Positions 16,785 through 24,530 of a DNA stretch of 64,000 nucleotides are shown piece after piece; within the stretch, counting starts at the first letter, position 1; each line of letters opens with the position of its first letter. The DNA comes from Acetobacter sicerae. Its GTDB lineage: Bacteria; Pseudomonadota; Alphaproteobacteria; Acetobacterales; Acetobacteraceae. The notes beneath the pieces were generated by a model. That model was not told the origin of the DNA, did not search any database, and was given only the letters and a program-made list of their open reading frames with translations. Location: positions 1 to 64,000 of the forward strand of contig NZ_JAAABN010000002.1 in NCBI RefSeq assembly GCF_011516765.1, written 5' to 3'. The position numbers and the translations under genes are program-made.

Positions 16785-17122
16785 GCCTGACGGCTGACGG
16801 CCAGCCGTCTTGTCGAAACCACCATGCTGAGGAGCATCAGGTGATCGGAGCTGTCTTGGGGAGATGTCGTACTATGACAAAGTTATCTTCGTTGGGAAGG
16901 TATGAGGATGACGTGGAAGGGTAGTTAAAGATAAAGCTCCTCAGCAAAATCTCGTTTTGTTCTATCAGAACCCAGCTCTTATTACCAACATAAATTATCA
17001 GGAGCGGTTCTTACGCCGCCCGACGCCGCAGGAAACCGCAAACCATAAGATGGGATGCATGATGGGACCAATAAGAAGATGGTCCATAACTATTTGTTTT
17101 TATTGGAAAATTTATCACCTGA
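16785..17122. other. AT-rich stretch without recognisable gene
   Basis: About 340 bases between the HTH gene and the 3' end of tRNA-Ser. No gene, integrase or repeat of the tRNA 3' end was seen. Its composition is like 16280-16460, so the whole interval 16.28-17.12 kb looks like one foreign or degraded segment adjoining the tRNA. Confidence 0.4.
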
Positions 17123-17212
17123 TGGCGGATGGGGTGGGATTCGAACCCACGGAACGCTTGCACGTTCGCCGGTTTTCAAGACCGGTGCCTTCAACCGCTC
17201 GGCCACCCATCC
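17123..17212 (-). tRNA. tRNA-Ser (anticodon UGA)
   Basis: Read on the minus strand, the 90-nt sequence has the acceptor stem GGATGGG paired with CCCATCC, a G discriminator and an encoded CCA. It has the D-arm GCCGAGCGGTTGAAGGC, the anticodon stem-loop CCGGT-CTTGAAA-ACCGG with anticodon TGA, a long variable arm as expected for class II tRNA, and the T-arm GTGGGTTCGAATCCCAC. Its 3' end faces the AT-rich segment, the usual side for tRNA-targeted integration. Confidence 0.95.
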
Positions 17213-17431
17213 AAAGAAGAAACGCCATACGGTGACGGGCTTATGCGACAAAAACCCGTCAAACGCAATAACCAGATCGGAGGCTCATTTTGCCGCGTGA
17301 GCCCGGACCTTTTCAGCCGGAAAAAACTTCACTTACCCGGCTGGAAAATCACGAACAATCCCGTTCTGCTTCTCATATCCCGCATCATACAACGAGAATA
17401 TCAACAAGCGGTATATCTGTCCCCACCACGA

Positions 17432-18472
17432 TCAGAACTTGGCGGAAACATTCAGCGAGCCATAGTTGAACAGACCAGAGCGGGCCGTCGTGAACTCCTG
17501 AGTCTGCCAGACCTGACTGTAGGATACTCTCAGACCGTAAAACATGACGGCGACACCGGCATGAATTTCGCCCACATCCCATTTCTTGTTCACATGCGGC
17601 GAGTTCTTCCGGAGCGTGTTGCCTTCCAGAGTCGCATCATAAGCAACGGCATTACCGGTCACGCCACCGAAGAAATACCACGCGACAGGGCGCGTCTGCT
17701 TGTAGGCATCCGTGCCGTCCGTTCCCGCGCCAATGGTCGGAACACCGAAATCACTGTCGAGTCCCTGACCGAAGCGGAATGTGTCGCCGATGGTGCCCGC
17801 GATACGATAATCACCGATACGGGCCGCAGCAGACGGCAGCATGTCGAAAGACAGCCCGTTGGAACCACCAATCGTTCCCAGCGGCAGTCGCCAGGTCCGT
17901 CCCGCCTGAACCTGAAAGATGGGCTGGTTGGCGAGCTGATGGTGCCATCCCAGATTGGAGGTGTCGCCAATGGCGCCATGGAACCCGTTCTGGAGCTGTC
18001 TGCCCAGTGCGCCCGGTCCCATAATACCCAACTGAATGCCAAACACGCTCCGCGACAGATCCGTGTCGTTGATCATGTTGATGGTGCCAAGCAGCAGCCC
18101 GGCATAGGGCCGGTCACGCGGAGAGGGATTCGGGGTCTGCGTGTCGCTTGGCGTGAAGATCAGCTGCTGCACACCCAAGCTCATGCGCTGCATTCCCTCA
18201 CCGAGAAGCGTTCTGTTGATCAGCGCGAAAGGCCCCGGCAGGTTGTCCGTGCCCGAGGTCCAGTTAATCCTCAGACCACTGGTGTAATACTGGTCGGAAG
18301 TCCCCTTCAGGGTCGTGACCGCATCGTTTTCGCCCTGCAACGTCCAGGTGCCCTGCTTGTCCTGAAGCGGTGTCGCGTGAGCGCGGGAGAAACCTGATGC
18401 GCCCAGAGCTGTCCCTATCAGAAGCGCAAGAGGTTTCTGAAGAGAAAGACGGCGAGCTGGACGAGAGAGCAT
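17432..18472 (-). CDS. LpxR-like outer-membrane lipid A deacylase family protein (DUF2219)
   Basis: The 346-residue protein has a signal peptide (arginine-rich start, LLIGTALGASGFSRAHA) and beta-barrel character, ending in a terminal Phe (LNVSAKF). The LpxR hallmarks are GENDAVTTL (Asn-Asp pair), SDQYYTSGLRINW (active-site Thr region), the motif RDRPYAG and NGFHGAIGDT-x-NLGWHHQL with the conserved catalytic His. LpxR removes the 3'-acyloxyacyl chain from lipid A at the outer membrane. I prefer ATG 18472, which follows GGAGAATCGGAAAT; ATG 18490 is an alternative. It is transcribed away from the cold-shock gene. Confidence 0.8.
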   Translation of the reverse strand: MLSRPARRLSLQKPLALLIGTALGASGFSRAHATPLQDKQGTWTLQGENDAVTTLKGTSDQYYTSGLRINWTSGTDNLPGPFALINRTLLGEGMQRMSLGVQQLIFTPSDTQTPNPSPRDRPYAGLLLGTINMINDTDLSRSVFGIQLGIMGPGALGRQLQNGFHGAIGDTSNLGWHHQLANQPIFQVQAGRTWRLPLGTIGGSNGLSFDMLPSAAARIGDYRIAGTIGDTFRFGQGLDSDFGVPTIGAGTDGTDAYKQTRPVAWYFFGGVTGNAVAYDATLEGNTLRKNSPHVNKKWDVGEIHAGVAVMFYGLRVSYSQVWQTQEFTTARSGLFNYGSLNVSAKF

Positions 18473-18902
18473 ATTTCCGATTCTCCGCATGACCGCTCAT
18501 CGCAAACGGTATGGTTGGGCTTTTCTTCTCCTTGTGTGCCGTGAAAAATGTCAACACAAAAGCCCTCTCAGCTATTTTGCCTCCCGAAACTCACGTTTTC
18601 GTGTTTACCTGAGACGCCAACAAAGGCATTTTTCCGGTTTCAGAGCCCCGAAAAGGTCATCGTTGCAAGAAATTCATCCCGAGGAAGGGTAAATTCGCAA
18701 AAAGGCAGTAGCATTCGCCTCTGTCCTTATGCTTTTCTTCTTTCTGTTCAGACCGTCTTTCGGCGGTGTGGGCGCCGGACCCAGGATGAGACATCGTACA
18801 TCAAAACAGAGCACCGTATCTGGCGCGCTGTTTCTCCCGACCCGGTTTTATTCACAGGGCGATTTAAAAAAAATCGCCAGTCAGACCTCGGGATCAAGAC
18901 CG
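18473..18902. other. Divergent intergenic region and long cold-shock leader
   Basis: About 430 bases separate the LpxR-like gene from the cold-shock gene. The part before the cold-shock gene is a long untranslated-leader candidate, a common property of cold-shock mRNAs, and contains a perfect hairpin at 18858-18878. No gene is supported here, although the cold-shock reading frame is open upstream to 18729. Confidence 0.4.
18858..18878 (+). promoter_or_regulatory. Hairpin in the cold-shock mRNA leader
   Basis: GGCGATTT (18858-18865) pairs with AAATCGCC (18871-18878) around an A5 loop. It ends 24 bases before the TTG start chosen for the cold-shock gene. It could control translation or mRNA decay with temperature; that is inference. 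Confidence 0.4.
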
Positions 18903-19622
18903 TTGAGAAGTAACAGGACCGACCGCAGCTCCCGCTCCCCCCGCCGCGGCGGATTTGACGACGATTTCATGAGCGCGCCGTCGCCATATGATCGTGGAAA
19001 CTCATCCCCCTATGGTGGTGGTGACCGCGGTGGCAACAGTGGTGGTTATGGAGCCCCCCGTCGGGCAGCAGGACCGCAGGTGATCGCATCCGGACCGGAA
19101 ATTGAAGCCACCGTTAAGTGGTTCAATGGCGAGAAAGGCTTCGGCTTTGTCGAACTCGCCGATGGTTCAGGTGACGTATTCCTCCACGCCAACGCACTTT
19201 CACAGGCTGGTCACGACAGTGTCAGCCCCGGCGCCACGCTTCAGGTCCGCATCGGACAGGGCCCCAAGGGCCGTCAGGTTGCTGAAGTGATCTCCGTTGA
19301 CGAGAGCACGGCCCAGCCAGAGCGTCCGCGTCAGGCCGGCGGTTTCGGCGCCCCGCGTCAGGCTGGTGGTTTCGGTGGTCGCTCCCCGCGTCCGGCTCCC
19401 GATCTGTCCAACGCTGAAGACATCCGCGGCATCGTGAAGTGGTACAACGCCACCAAGGGCTTCGGCTTCATCACACCGGAAAGCGGCGGCAAGGACATCT
19501 TCGTTCACGCTTCCGCACTGGAGCGCTCAGGCGTTCAGACGCTGAACGAAGGTCAGAGCACCAACGTGAAGGTCGTTCAGGGCCAGAAGGGGCCAGAGGC
19601 TGCCGAAGTCTCTTTTGACTGA
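18903..19622 (+). CDS. Tandem cold-shock-domain RNA/DNA-binding protein
   Basis: The 239-residue protein has two cold-shock domains. The first (about 67-130) carries RNP1 in VKWFNGEKGFGFV and RNP2 in DVFLHANAL. The second (about 175-239) has VKWYNATKGFGFI and DIFVHASAL. The N-terminus and the linker are Arg/Gly-rich (SRSPRRGGFDDDF; repeated RQAGGFG), which suggests extra nucleic-acid binding. I chose TTG 18903, giving MRSNRTDRSSRSPRRGG, since the upstream part of the frame is low-quality AT-rich sequence; no strong Shine-Dalgarno is visible. Two-domain cold-shock proteins of this sort are common in Acetobacteraceae and other alphaproteobacteria. Confidence 0.85.
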   Translation: MRSNRTDRSSRSPRRGGFDDDFMSAPSPYDRGNSSPYGGGDRGGNSGGYGAPRRAAGPQVIASGPEIEATVKWFNGEKGFGFVELADGSGDVFLHANALSQAGHDSVSPGATLQVRIGQGPKGRQVAEVISVDESTAQPERPRQAGGFGAPRQAGGFGGRSPRPAPDLSNAEDIRGIVKWYNATKGFGFITPESGGKDIFVHASALERSGVQTLNEGQSTNVKVVQGQKGPEAAEVSFD

Positions 19623-19665
19623 TCCCGAACGGAACGGGCGTCTGTTAAAACAGGCGTCCCTCCAT

Positions 19666-19702
19666 AAAAATACCGCCGCCTCAATGAGTCGGCGGTATTT
19701 TT
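19666..19702. terminator. Bidirectional intrinsic terminator
   Basis: A perfect 13-bp stem AAAAATACCGCCG / CGGCGGTATTTTT with an 11-base loop, with A- and T-runs on the two flanks. It lies between the convergent cold-shock gene and smpB and can serve both strands. Confidence 0.85.
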
Positions 19703-19741
19703 ATATCTAAAGGAGAAAATCTCTCAGAAAAGACGCGGAAC

Positions 19742-20236
19742 TCAGTAATCGCGTCCCTTGTTCCGCATAAGCCGCGCCTTGTCGCGCTGCCAGTCACGTT
19801 CCGCAATGGCGTGACGCTTGTCCTCTTTCTTCCGTCCCTGCCCGATCCCCAGCGTGATCTTGGCCAGTCCACGAGCATTGAAGTGGATATCCAGCGGCAC
19901 GAGACTGATACCATCCCGGGCCACCTCTCCCAGCAGACGATCCACCTGCTTGGCGTGCAGAAGCAGCTTGCGCGGAGCACGCGAGTCGAAACGCGACAGC
20001 ACGCCGCCCTGATATTCCGGAATATAGCTGTTGAAGAGCCAGATCTCGCCGTTGCGTTCACCAGCATAGGCTTCCGTGATCGTCGCCCGACCGAACCGCA
20101 GGCTTTTTACTTCCGGTCCCTTCAGAACGATCCCGGCTTCAACCGTGTCGATAATCGTATAATTGAAGCGGCCCTTTTTGTTCTGCGCGGCAATGCCGTG
20201 CGAAATCAGACCAGACTTCTTTGCTGCCTTTGCCAT
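19742..20236 (-). CDS. smpB: SsrA-binding protein SmpB
   Basis: The 164-residue protein contains the SmpB core: NKKGRFNYTIIDTVEAGIVLKG, EVKSLRFGRATITEAYA, GEIWLFNSYIPEY and RKLLLHAKQVDRL, with a basic C-terminal tail (KDKRHAIAERDWQRDKARLMR). It binds tmRNA and delivers it to stalled ribosomes for trans-translation. It begins with ATG at 20236, 2 bp after the dapA stop, so it is co-transcribed with dapA. Confidence 0.96.
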   Translation of the reverse strand: MAKAAKKSGLISHGIAAQNKKGRFNYTIIDTVEAGIVLKGPEVKSLRFGRATITEAYAGERNGEIWLFNSYIPEYQGGVLSRFDSRAPRKLLLHAKQVDRLLGEVARDGISLVPLDIHFNARGLAKITLGIGQGRKKEDKRHAIAERDWQRDKARLMRNKGRDY

Positions 20237-20238
20237 AA

Positions 20239-21132
20239 TCAGCCCAGCAGCCCGGCTTCCGTCAGAGCCGCCCGAACTGTGGCGCGTGTCTCATCCGAAA
20301 CCGGAACAATCGGCAAACGACAGGTCTCGCCTGCCAGCCCAAGCAGAGAGGCGGCGTATTTCACCGGTCCGGGGCTGGTTTCACAGAACATGGCGTCGTG
20401 AATCGGAAGCAGGCGGTCCTGAAGCGCCATGGCCTCCTTCACCTGCCCTTCCCGCCACAGACTCTGCACTCTGGAGCAGAAAGCTGGCGCGATATTGGAC
20501 GACACGCTGATGCAGCCATCGCCACCCGCAGCGAGGAAGGACACAGCCGTGCCGTCTTCACCAGACAACTGGTTGAAATGCCTGTTCGTTACGGCGCGAC
20601 GCACCTGAAGCGGACGCAGCAGATTGGCTGTCGCGTCCTTCACACCGACGATATTGCCGTGAGCGGCCAGCCGGGCCGTTGTCTCGACAGAGATATCCAC
20701 CACGGAACGACCGGGAATATTGTAGAGCAGAACCGGAATCGTGATGGCGTTGGCCACGGCCATGAAGTGCCGGTAAAGCCCTTCCTGCGTAGGCTTGTTG
20801 TAATAGGGCGAAACCACAAGAACCGCAGACGCGCCAGCGGATTCCGCATGCTTCGCCAGATCGACCGCTTCCGCCGTGCTGTTGGACCCCGCACCCGCGA
20901 TGACAGGCACGCGACCTGCCGACACATGCACTGTCCGCTCGACAATCTTGTGATGCTCTTCGTGGGAGAGAGTGGGGCTCTCACCGGTGGTGCCGACAGG
21001 CACCAGACCGGATATTCCTTCCGCAATCTGCCATTCGACAAGCCGGTCAAAGGCCGGAAGGTCGAGCGAGCCATCGCGATTCATCGGAGTAATGAGGGCT
21101 GTAATCGCCCCCGTGAACATGGCTTCGGTCAT
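20239..21132 (-). CDS. dapA: 4-hydroxy-tetrahydrodipicolinate synthase
   Basis: The 297-residue TIM-barrel lyase condenses pyruvate with aspartate semialdehyde, the first committed step of lysine/diaminopimelate synthesis. It shows GAITALITPM, the substrate loop VPVGTTGESPTLSHEEH, YYNKPTQEGLYRHF with the conserved Tyr, and the Schiff-base Lys in GVKDATANL. The start may be ATG 21132 or 21120 (MFTGAIT). It sits upstream of smpB with 2 bp spacing; dapD and dapE are far away at 59.4-61.5 kb. Confidence 0.95.
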   Translation of the reverse strand: MTEAMFTGAITALITPMNRDGSLDLPAFDRLVEWQIAEGISGLVPVGTTGESPTLSHEEHHKIVERTVHVSAGRVPVIAGAGSNSTAEAVDLAKHAESAGASAVLVVSPYYNKPTQEGLYRHFMAVANAITIPVLLYNIPGRSVVDISVETTARLAAHGNIVGVKDATANLLRPLQVRRAVTNRHFNQLSGEDGTAVSFLAAGGDGCISVSSNIAPAFCSRVQSLWREGQVKEAMALQDRLLPIHDAMFCETSPGPVKYAASLLGLAGETCRLPIVPVSDETRATVRAALTEAGLLG

Positions 21133-21206
21133 TGGCTTTTCTTCTTGTCGTCCGACGCTGCAAAACTCAGGTGTGGCGGTCGGTATGCCACGAATAATGA
21201 AAACTG

Positions 21207-22073
21207 TCAGGCCGCCCCGGCTTTCTTCGGCTGCCGGAAAGGCGACTGGGGATAGACCCCGAGAATACGGAAACGTGCGGAAAAGAACTCCAGTTCCGCA
21301 AGCGCCTGCTTCAGGTTCGGCCTGTCAGGCCGCCCTTCCACATCAAGCAGGAATTGGGTCGCCGCAAACGATCCGTCAAGCATGTAGCTCTCAAGACGGG
21401 TCATGTTGACGCCGTTGGTCGCAAATCCGCCCAACACCTTGTAGAGAGCGCCCGGCTCATTGCGGACATTGAACAGGACCGTGGTCATGATCGGCCTGTC
21501 TTCAGGAAGCGGCAAAGGCTCGCGGGCCGCGATGTAGAAACGGGTCGTGTTGTGCTTTGCGTCCTCGACATTGCGCCGCAAAATCGTCAGGCCATGCAGT
21601 TCGGCAGCCAGTTCTGACGCCACCGCCACATCTTCAGGCCGTCCCCACTTCGCGACCATCTCGGCCGCCCCGGCCGTATCGAATTCGGCCACCGGCGTCA
21701 GATGCAGATCCTTGATGACCCCCCTCACCTGCCCCAGCGCCATGGGATGCGTGTGAACCTTGCGCGCCTGTTCCAGCGTCGCGCCCGGCACACCCATCAG
21801 GCAATGTTCCACCCGCTGGAAATGCTCGCCAACAATGTGCAGACCGGCTTCCGGCAGCAGCGCATGAATATCCGGTACACGACCGGCAAGATTGTTCTCG
21901 CAGGCCAGCATCGCCAGATCCGCCCGGCCGTCATGCACGGCGGAAATGGCGTCGGCGAACGTCTCACAGGGAACGGTCGTCCAGCCGGGATAGGCCGTGC
22001 GACAGGCGAGATCGGAATAGGCTCCGGGCCGCCCCTGAAAGGCAATCCGCCCGTGCGAGTGTCCGGCCGTCAC
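21207..22073 (-). CDS. pheA: Prephenate dehydratase with C-terminal ACT domain
   Basis: The 288-residue protein converts prephenate to phenylpyruvate in phenylalanine synthesis. The catalytic domain begins RIAFQGRPGAYSDLACR and includes NTTRFYIAAREPL, the Thr-Arg-Phe motif needed for catalysis. The ACT regulatory domain (about 200-285) has NEPGALYKVLGGFATNGVNMTRLESYM, including the ESRP-like Phe-binding stretch in diverged form (LESYM). No chorismate mutase domain is present. The ATG overlaps the kdsB stop by four bases (ATGA), indicating translational coupling. Confidence 0.95.
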   Translation of the reverse strand: MTAGHSHGRIAFQGRPGAYSDLACRTAYPGWTTVPCETFADAISAVHDGRADLAMLACENNLAGRVPDIHALLPEAGLHIVGEHFQRVEHCLMGVPGATLEQARKVHTHPMALGQVRGVIKDLHLTPVAEFDTAGAAEMVAKWGRPEDVAVASELAAELHGLTILRRNVEDAKHNTTRFYIAAREPLPLPEDRPIMTTVLFNVRNEPGALYKVLGGFATNGVNMTRLESYMLDGSFAATQFLLDVEGRPDRPNLKQALAELEFFSARFRILGVYPQSPFRQPKKAGAA

Positions 22074-22813
22074 AGCTGCTCTCCCAAAATCCGACGCGCC
22101 CTTTCCAGATCCTCCGGCGTATCAACACCGAACGGCGCTTTTTCCACGCGGGAACATCCAATAATCATGCCGTTTTCCAAGGCTCGCAACTGCTCCAGAC
22201 GCTCTCTTTTTTCCAGCGGTGACTCCGGCAGCGCCACAAAGCGCTCAAGCGCCTGTCGCCGCCAGGCATAAACGCCGATATGATGCCACAACGGTCCTGC
22301 GCCCCACGGAATGCAGGACCGGGAAAAATACAGCGCCCGCGTGCTCTGTGTCTGTTCAGAGGCAAACGAGCACGCAACCTTGACCACGGACTCAGCCTGC
22401 GCTTCCCGCTCTTCCGTTATCGGCGCGACCAGCGTGCCGATGTCGATCGCTGGGTCCTGCAGCGGGAGCAAGGCCGCCTGAAGCGTCACCGGTTCCAGCC
22501 CCGGCAAATCGCCCTGCAGATTGACGATTACATCATGCCGTCCAGTCGGATCGACCTCACACAGGGCCGCATGGACACGATCCGAGCCAGACGCCAGATC
22601 AGGGTCGGTCAGCACGGCCTCACCGCCCGCCCGCCTCACCACATCGACAATTTCCTGTTCGGCGGCCGCCACAACCACACGCCCGACCGCCGCTGTTTGA
22701 GCGCGTTCGAGGACATGAAGAATCATGGGGCGTCCCGCAATGTCGGCCATCGGTTTACCCGGCAGACGTGAGGACGCCATGCGGGCGGGAATGATGACGA
22801 TCGGGCTGATCAT
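22070..22813 (-). CDS. kdsB: 3-deoxy-manno-octulosonate cytidylyltransferase
   Basis: The 247-residue nucleotidyltransferase activates Kdo as CMP-Kdo for LPS inner core synthesis. The opening VIIPARMASSRLPGKPMADI is the CTP-binding loop; the region around INLQGD is seen as VIVNLQGDLPGLEP. LYFSRSCIPWG and HHIGVYAWRRQALERFV are also typical. ATG 22813 gives the standard N-terminus; the frame is open further upstream without family similarity. Coupled to pheA by an ATGA overlap. Confidence 0.95.
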   Translation of the reverse strand: MISPIVIIPARMASSRLPGKPMADIAGRPMILHVLERAQTAAVGRVVVAAAEQEIVDVVRRAGGEAVLTDPDLASGSDRVHAALCEVDPTGRHDVIVNLQGDLPGLEPVTLQAALLPLQDPAIDIGTLVAPITEEREAQAESVVKVACSFASEQTQSTRALYFSRSCIPWGAGPLWHHIGVYAWRRQALERFVALPESPLEKRERLEQLRALENGMIIGCSRVEKAPFGVDTPEDLERARRILGEQL

Positions 22814-22992
22814 TGCAGCGTATGGAAACCTGAGAGTGGGAGAAAACGGCGAGCATTCAGCCGACGGCTTCACATGAAGCGGACCGCACTCTAGGAAAGA
22901 CAGTCGATTGACGCAACTGCGCCCCGAAACGCCTGCCCGGCAGTCTTTTTTCCGGCAGGTTCGGAGCGGCATACAGGGACGCCCACTCACCA

Positions 22993-23463
22993 ATGGACTT
23001 CGCGGCAGCCAATCGTGGGGCTTTTGTCATCCTTCTCGTCACGGTGATGATGGGAGCGTCATTGCTCACGGGATCCATGGTGATCCCGGACCGTCTCCCC
23101 GCCCGGCCGGTCATTGTCACGGCGGAAGACGATCCAGCCGCACCGTTGCCCGTTGGCAATGTCGAACAAGGCGCCACTCTGGCCAACGCGACCTGCTCCC
23201 GCTGCCACAGCTTCACACCCTCTGCTCAGGACTCCGCCGGACCTTCCCTGTTCGGCGTGTATGGCCACCCCATCGGCAGACAGCCGGGCTATGCCTATTC
23301 CAGTGGTCTCGCTTCTCTTGGTGGCCAATGGGACGACGCCCGACTGAACGCCTGGCTACGAAATCCTGCCGCCTTCAGCCCCGGCACACGTATGTCATTT
23401 CGCGGCCTGCCTGACGTGGCCGGACGCGCCAATATAATCGCGTGGCTCAAAACCCTGCACTGA
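22993..23463 (+). CDS. Membrane-anchored c-type cytochrome (CycM-like)
   Basis: The 156-residue protein has an N-terminal membrane anchor (about 9-31, AFVILLVTVMMGASLLTGSMVI) followed by a periplasmic class I cytochrome c domain. The heme motif is CSRCH (about 68-72), and the axial Met is probably in TRMSFRGL. Related CycM (c552) proteins pass electrons from the bc1 complex or quinol chain to terminal oxidases. It is transcribed divergently from kdsB and is followed 47 bp later by hisN. Confidence 0.88.
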   Translation: MDFAAANRGAFVILLVTVMMGASLLTGSMVIPDRLPARPVIVTAEDDPAAPLPVGNVEQGATLANATCSRCHSFTPSAQDSAGPSLFGVYGHPIGRQPGYAYSSGLASLGGQWDDARLNAWLRNPAAFSPGTRMSFRGLPDVAGRANIIAWLKTLH

Positions 23464-23510
23464 CGGTAGAATTACCCGAATCCTTTCCTCAACCAGAACG
23501 GAAACCACCC

Positions 23511-24311
23511 ATGTCCCACGATCTCGACCAGTTTGTCCGAACGGCTCACGCGCTCGCAGACGTGGCCGGGGCTGTCATCCGTCCCTTCTTCCGCTCCCGG
23601 CTCACTGCTTCCGACAAAAGCGATGAAAGCCCGGTCACGATCGCCGACCGCATGGCCGAACGCGTGATGCGGGCCCAGCTTGCCGAACTGCATCCCGACC
23701 ATGCGATTCTGGGAGAGGAATTTGGTCTGCACGGAAGCACTGGCGGTTATCAGTGGACACTCGACCCCATTGACGGCACTCGCGCCTTCATCACGGGACG
23801 TCCGACCTTCGGCACACTGATTTCACTGTCCTTCGAGGGCAGGCCGATCATCGGAATCATTGACCAGCCCGTCACCGGCGAGCGCTGGATCGGAGTTGCA
23901 GACCGTCCGACGCTGTTTCGCTCCGGATTCGGTCAGCCCTCGGGTTTCACTCCCATCACGACCCGCCCGTGCAGCAGTCTGGCGGAAGCGGATCTCTCCT
24001 GCACATCACCTGAAATGCTGGAAGATGCGCTCCGTCCCGTGTGGAGCAGGCTGAAAGCCGCCGCCAAGCGGGTCAGCTGGGGGGGCGATTGCTATGCCTA
24101 CGGTCTGCTGGCTGGCGGGCATATCGATGTCATTGCGGAGTGCGACATGAAGCCGTGGGACTGGAGCGCCCTGGTCCCGGTCGTGGAAGGCGCCGGCGGC
24201 GTCATGACCGACTGGAATGGCCAGACACTACGTCACGATGGCGATGGCACCGTTCTCGCCACTGGTGACAAAGTGCTTCACGAAGCGGCAGTCGCCTGCC
24301 TTCGTTCCTGA
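23511..24311 (+). CDS. hisN: Inositol-monophosphatase-family phosphatase, probable histidinol-phosphatase HisN
   Basis: This 266-residue Mg-dependent phosphatase has the metal-binding motifs ILGEEFG (about 74-80), WTLDPIDGTRAF (about 91-102) and the third site MKPWDWSALVPVVEGAGG (about 209-226). HisN-type proteins of alphaproteobacteria dephosphorylate histidinol phosphate; close paralogues act on inositol phosphate or PAP, so the substrate is inferred. ATG 23511 was chosen because MSHDLDQF matches the family start; the frame runs back into cycM. Confidence 0.85.
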   Translation: MSHDLDQFVRTAHALADVAGAVIRPFFRSRLTASDKSDESPVTIADRMAERVMRAQLAELHPDHAILGEEFGLHGSTGGYQWTLDPIDGTRAFITGRPTFGTLISLSFEGRPIIGIIDQPVTGERWIGVADRPTLFRSGFGQPSGFTPITTRPCSSLAEADLSCTSPEMLEDALRPVWSRLKAAAKRVSWGGDCYAYGLLAGGHIDVIAECDMKPWDWSALVPVVEGAGGVMTDWNGQTLRHDGDGTVLATGDKVLHEAAVACLRS

Positions 24312-24399
24312 CAACACAGCCTTTTTACGCGCCTTCGGGACGCCCGGGCAGGTTAATTTCCGCTTCGCGGGAAACGTGCTATGAGGGCGCACCCGTTAG

Positions 24400-24530
24400 G
24401 TTGCCTTCCCCGGCAACTTCGTCTGGATGCTTTGTCCGTGAGGATTTCCCATGATCCTGCAGGCAGAAATTAAGCTGCTCCGGGCAATGCCACTCTGGCC
24501 GGGGCCGCTTTAACAGCACGAGCGAACTGA
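24400..24530 (+). promoter_or_regulatory. serA leader: hairpin plus short leader ORF
   Basis: A perfect 6-bp hairpin GTTGCC-TTCCCC-GGCAAC (24400-24417) is followed by a ribosome-binding site (GAGGATTTCCC) and a 20-codon ORF at 24451-24513, MILQAEIKLLRAMPLWPGPL, which ends 17 bases before the serA ATG. The peptide has no serine codons, so classical serine attenuation is unlikely. It could be a coupling ORF or part of a structured leader. I do not recognise a known riboswitch. Confidence 0.35.

Noticed and set aside
17129-18397. 422-codon open frame on the plus strand
   Set aside because: Runs through tRNA-Ser and antisense to the LpxR-like gene; no domain or ribosome-binding site.
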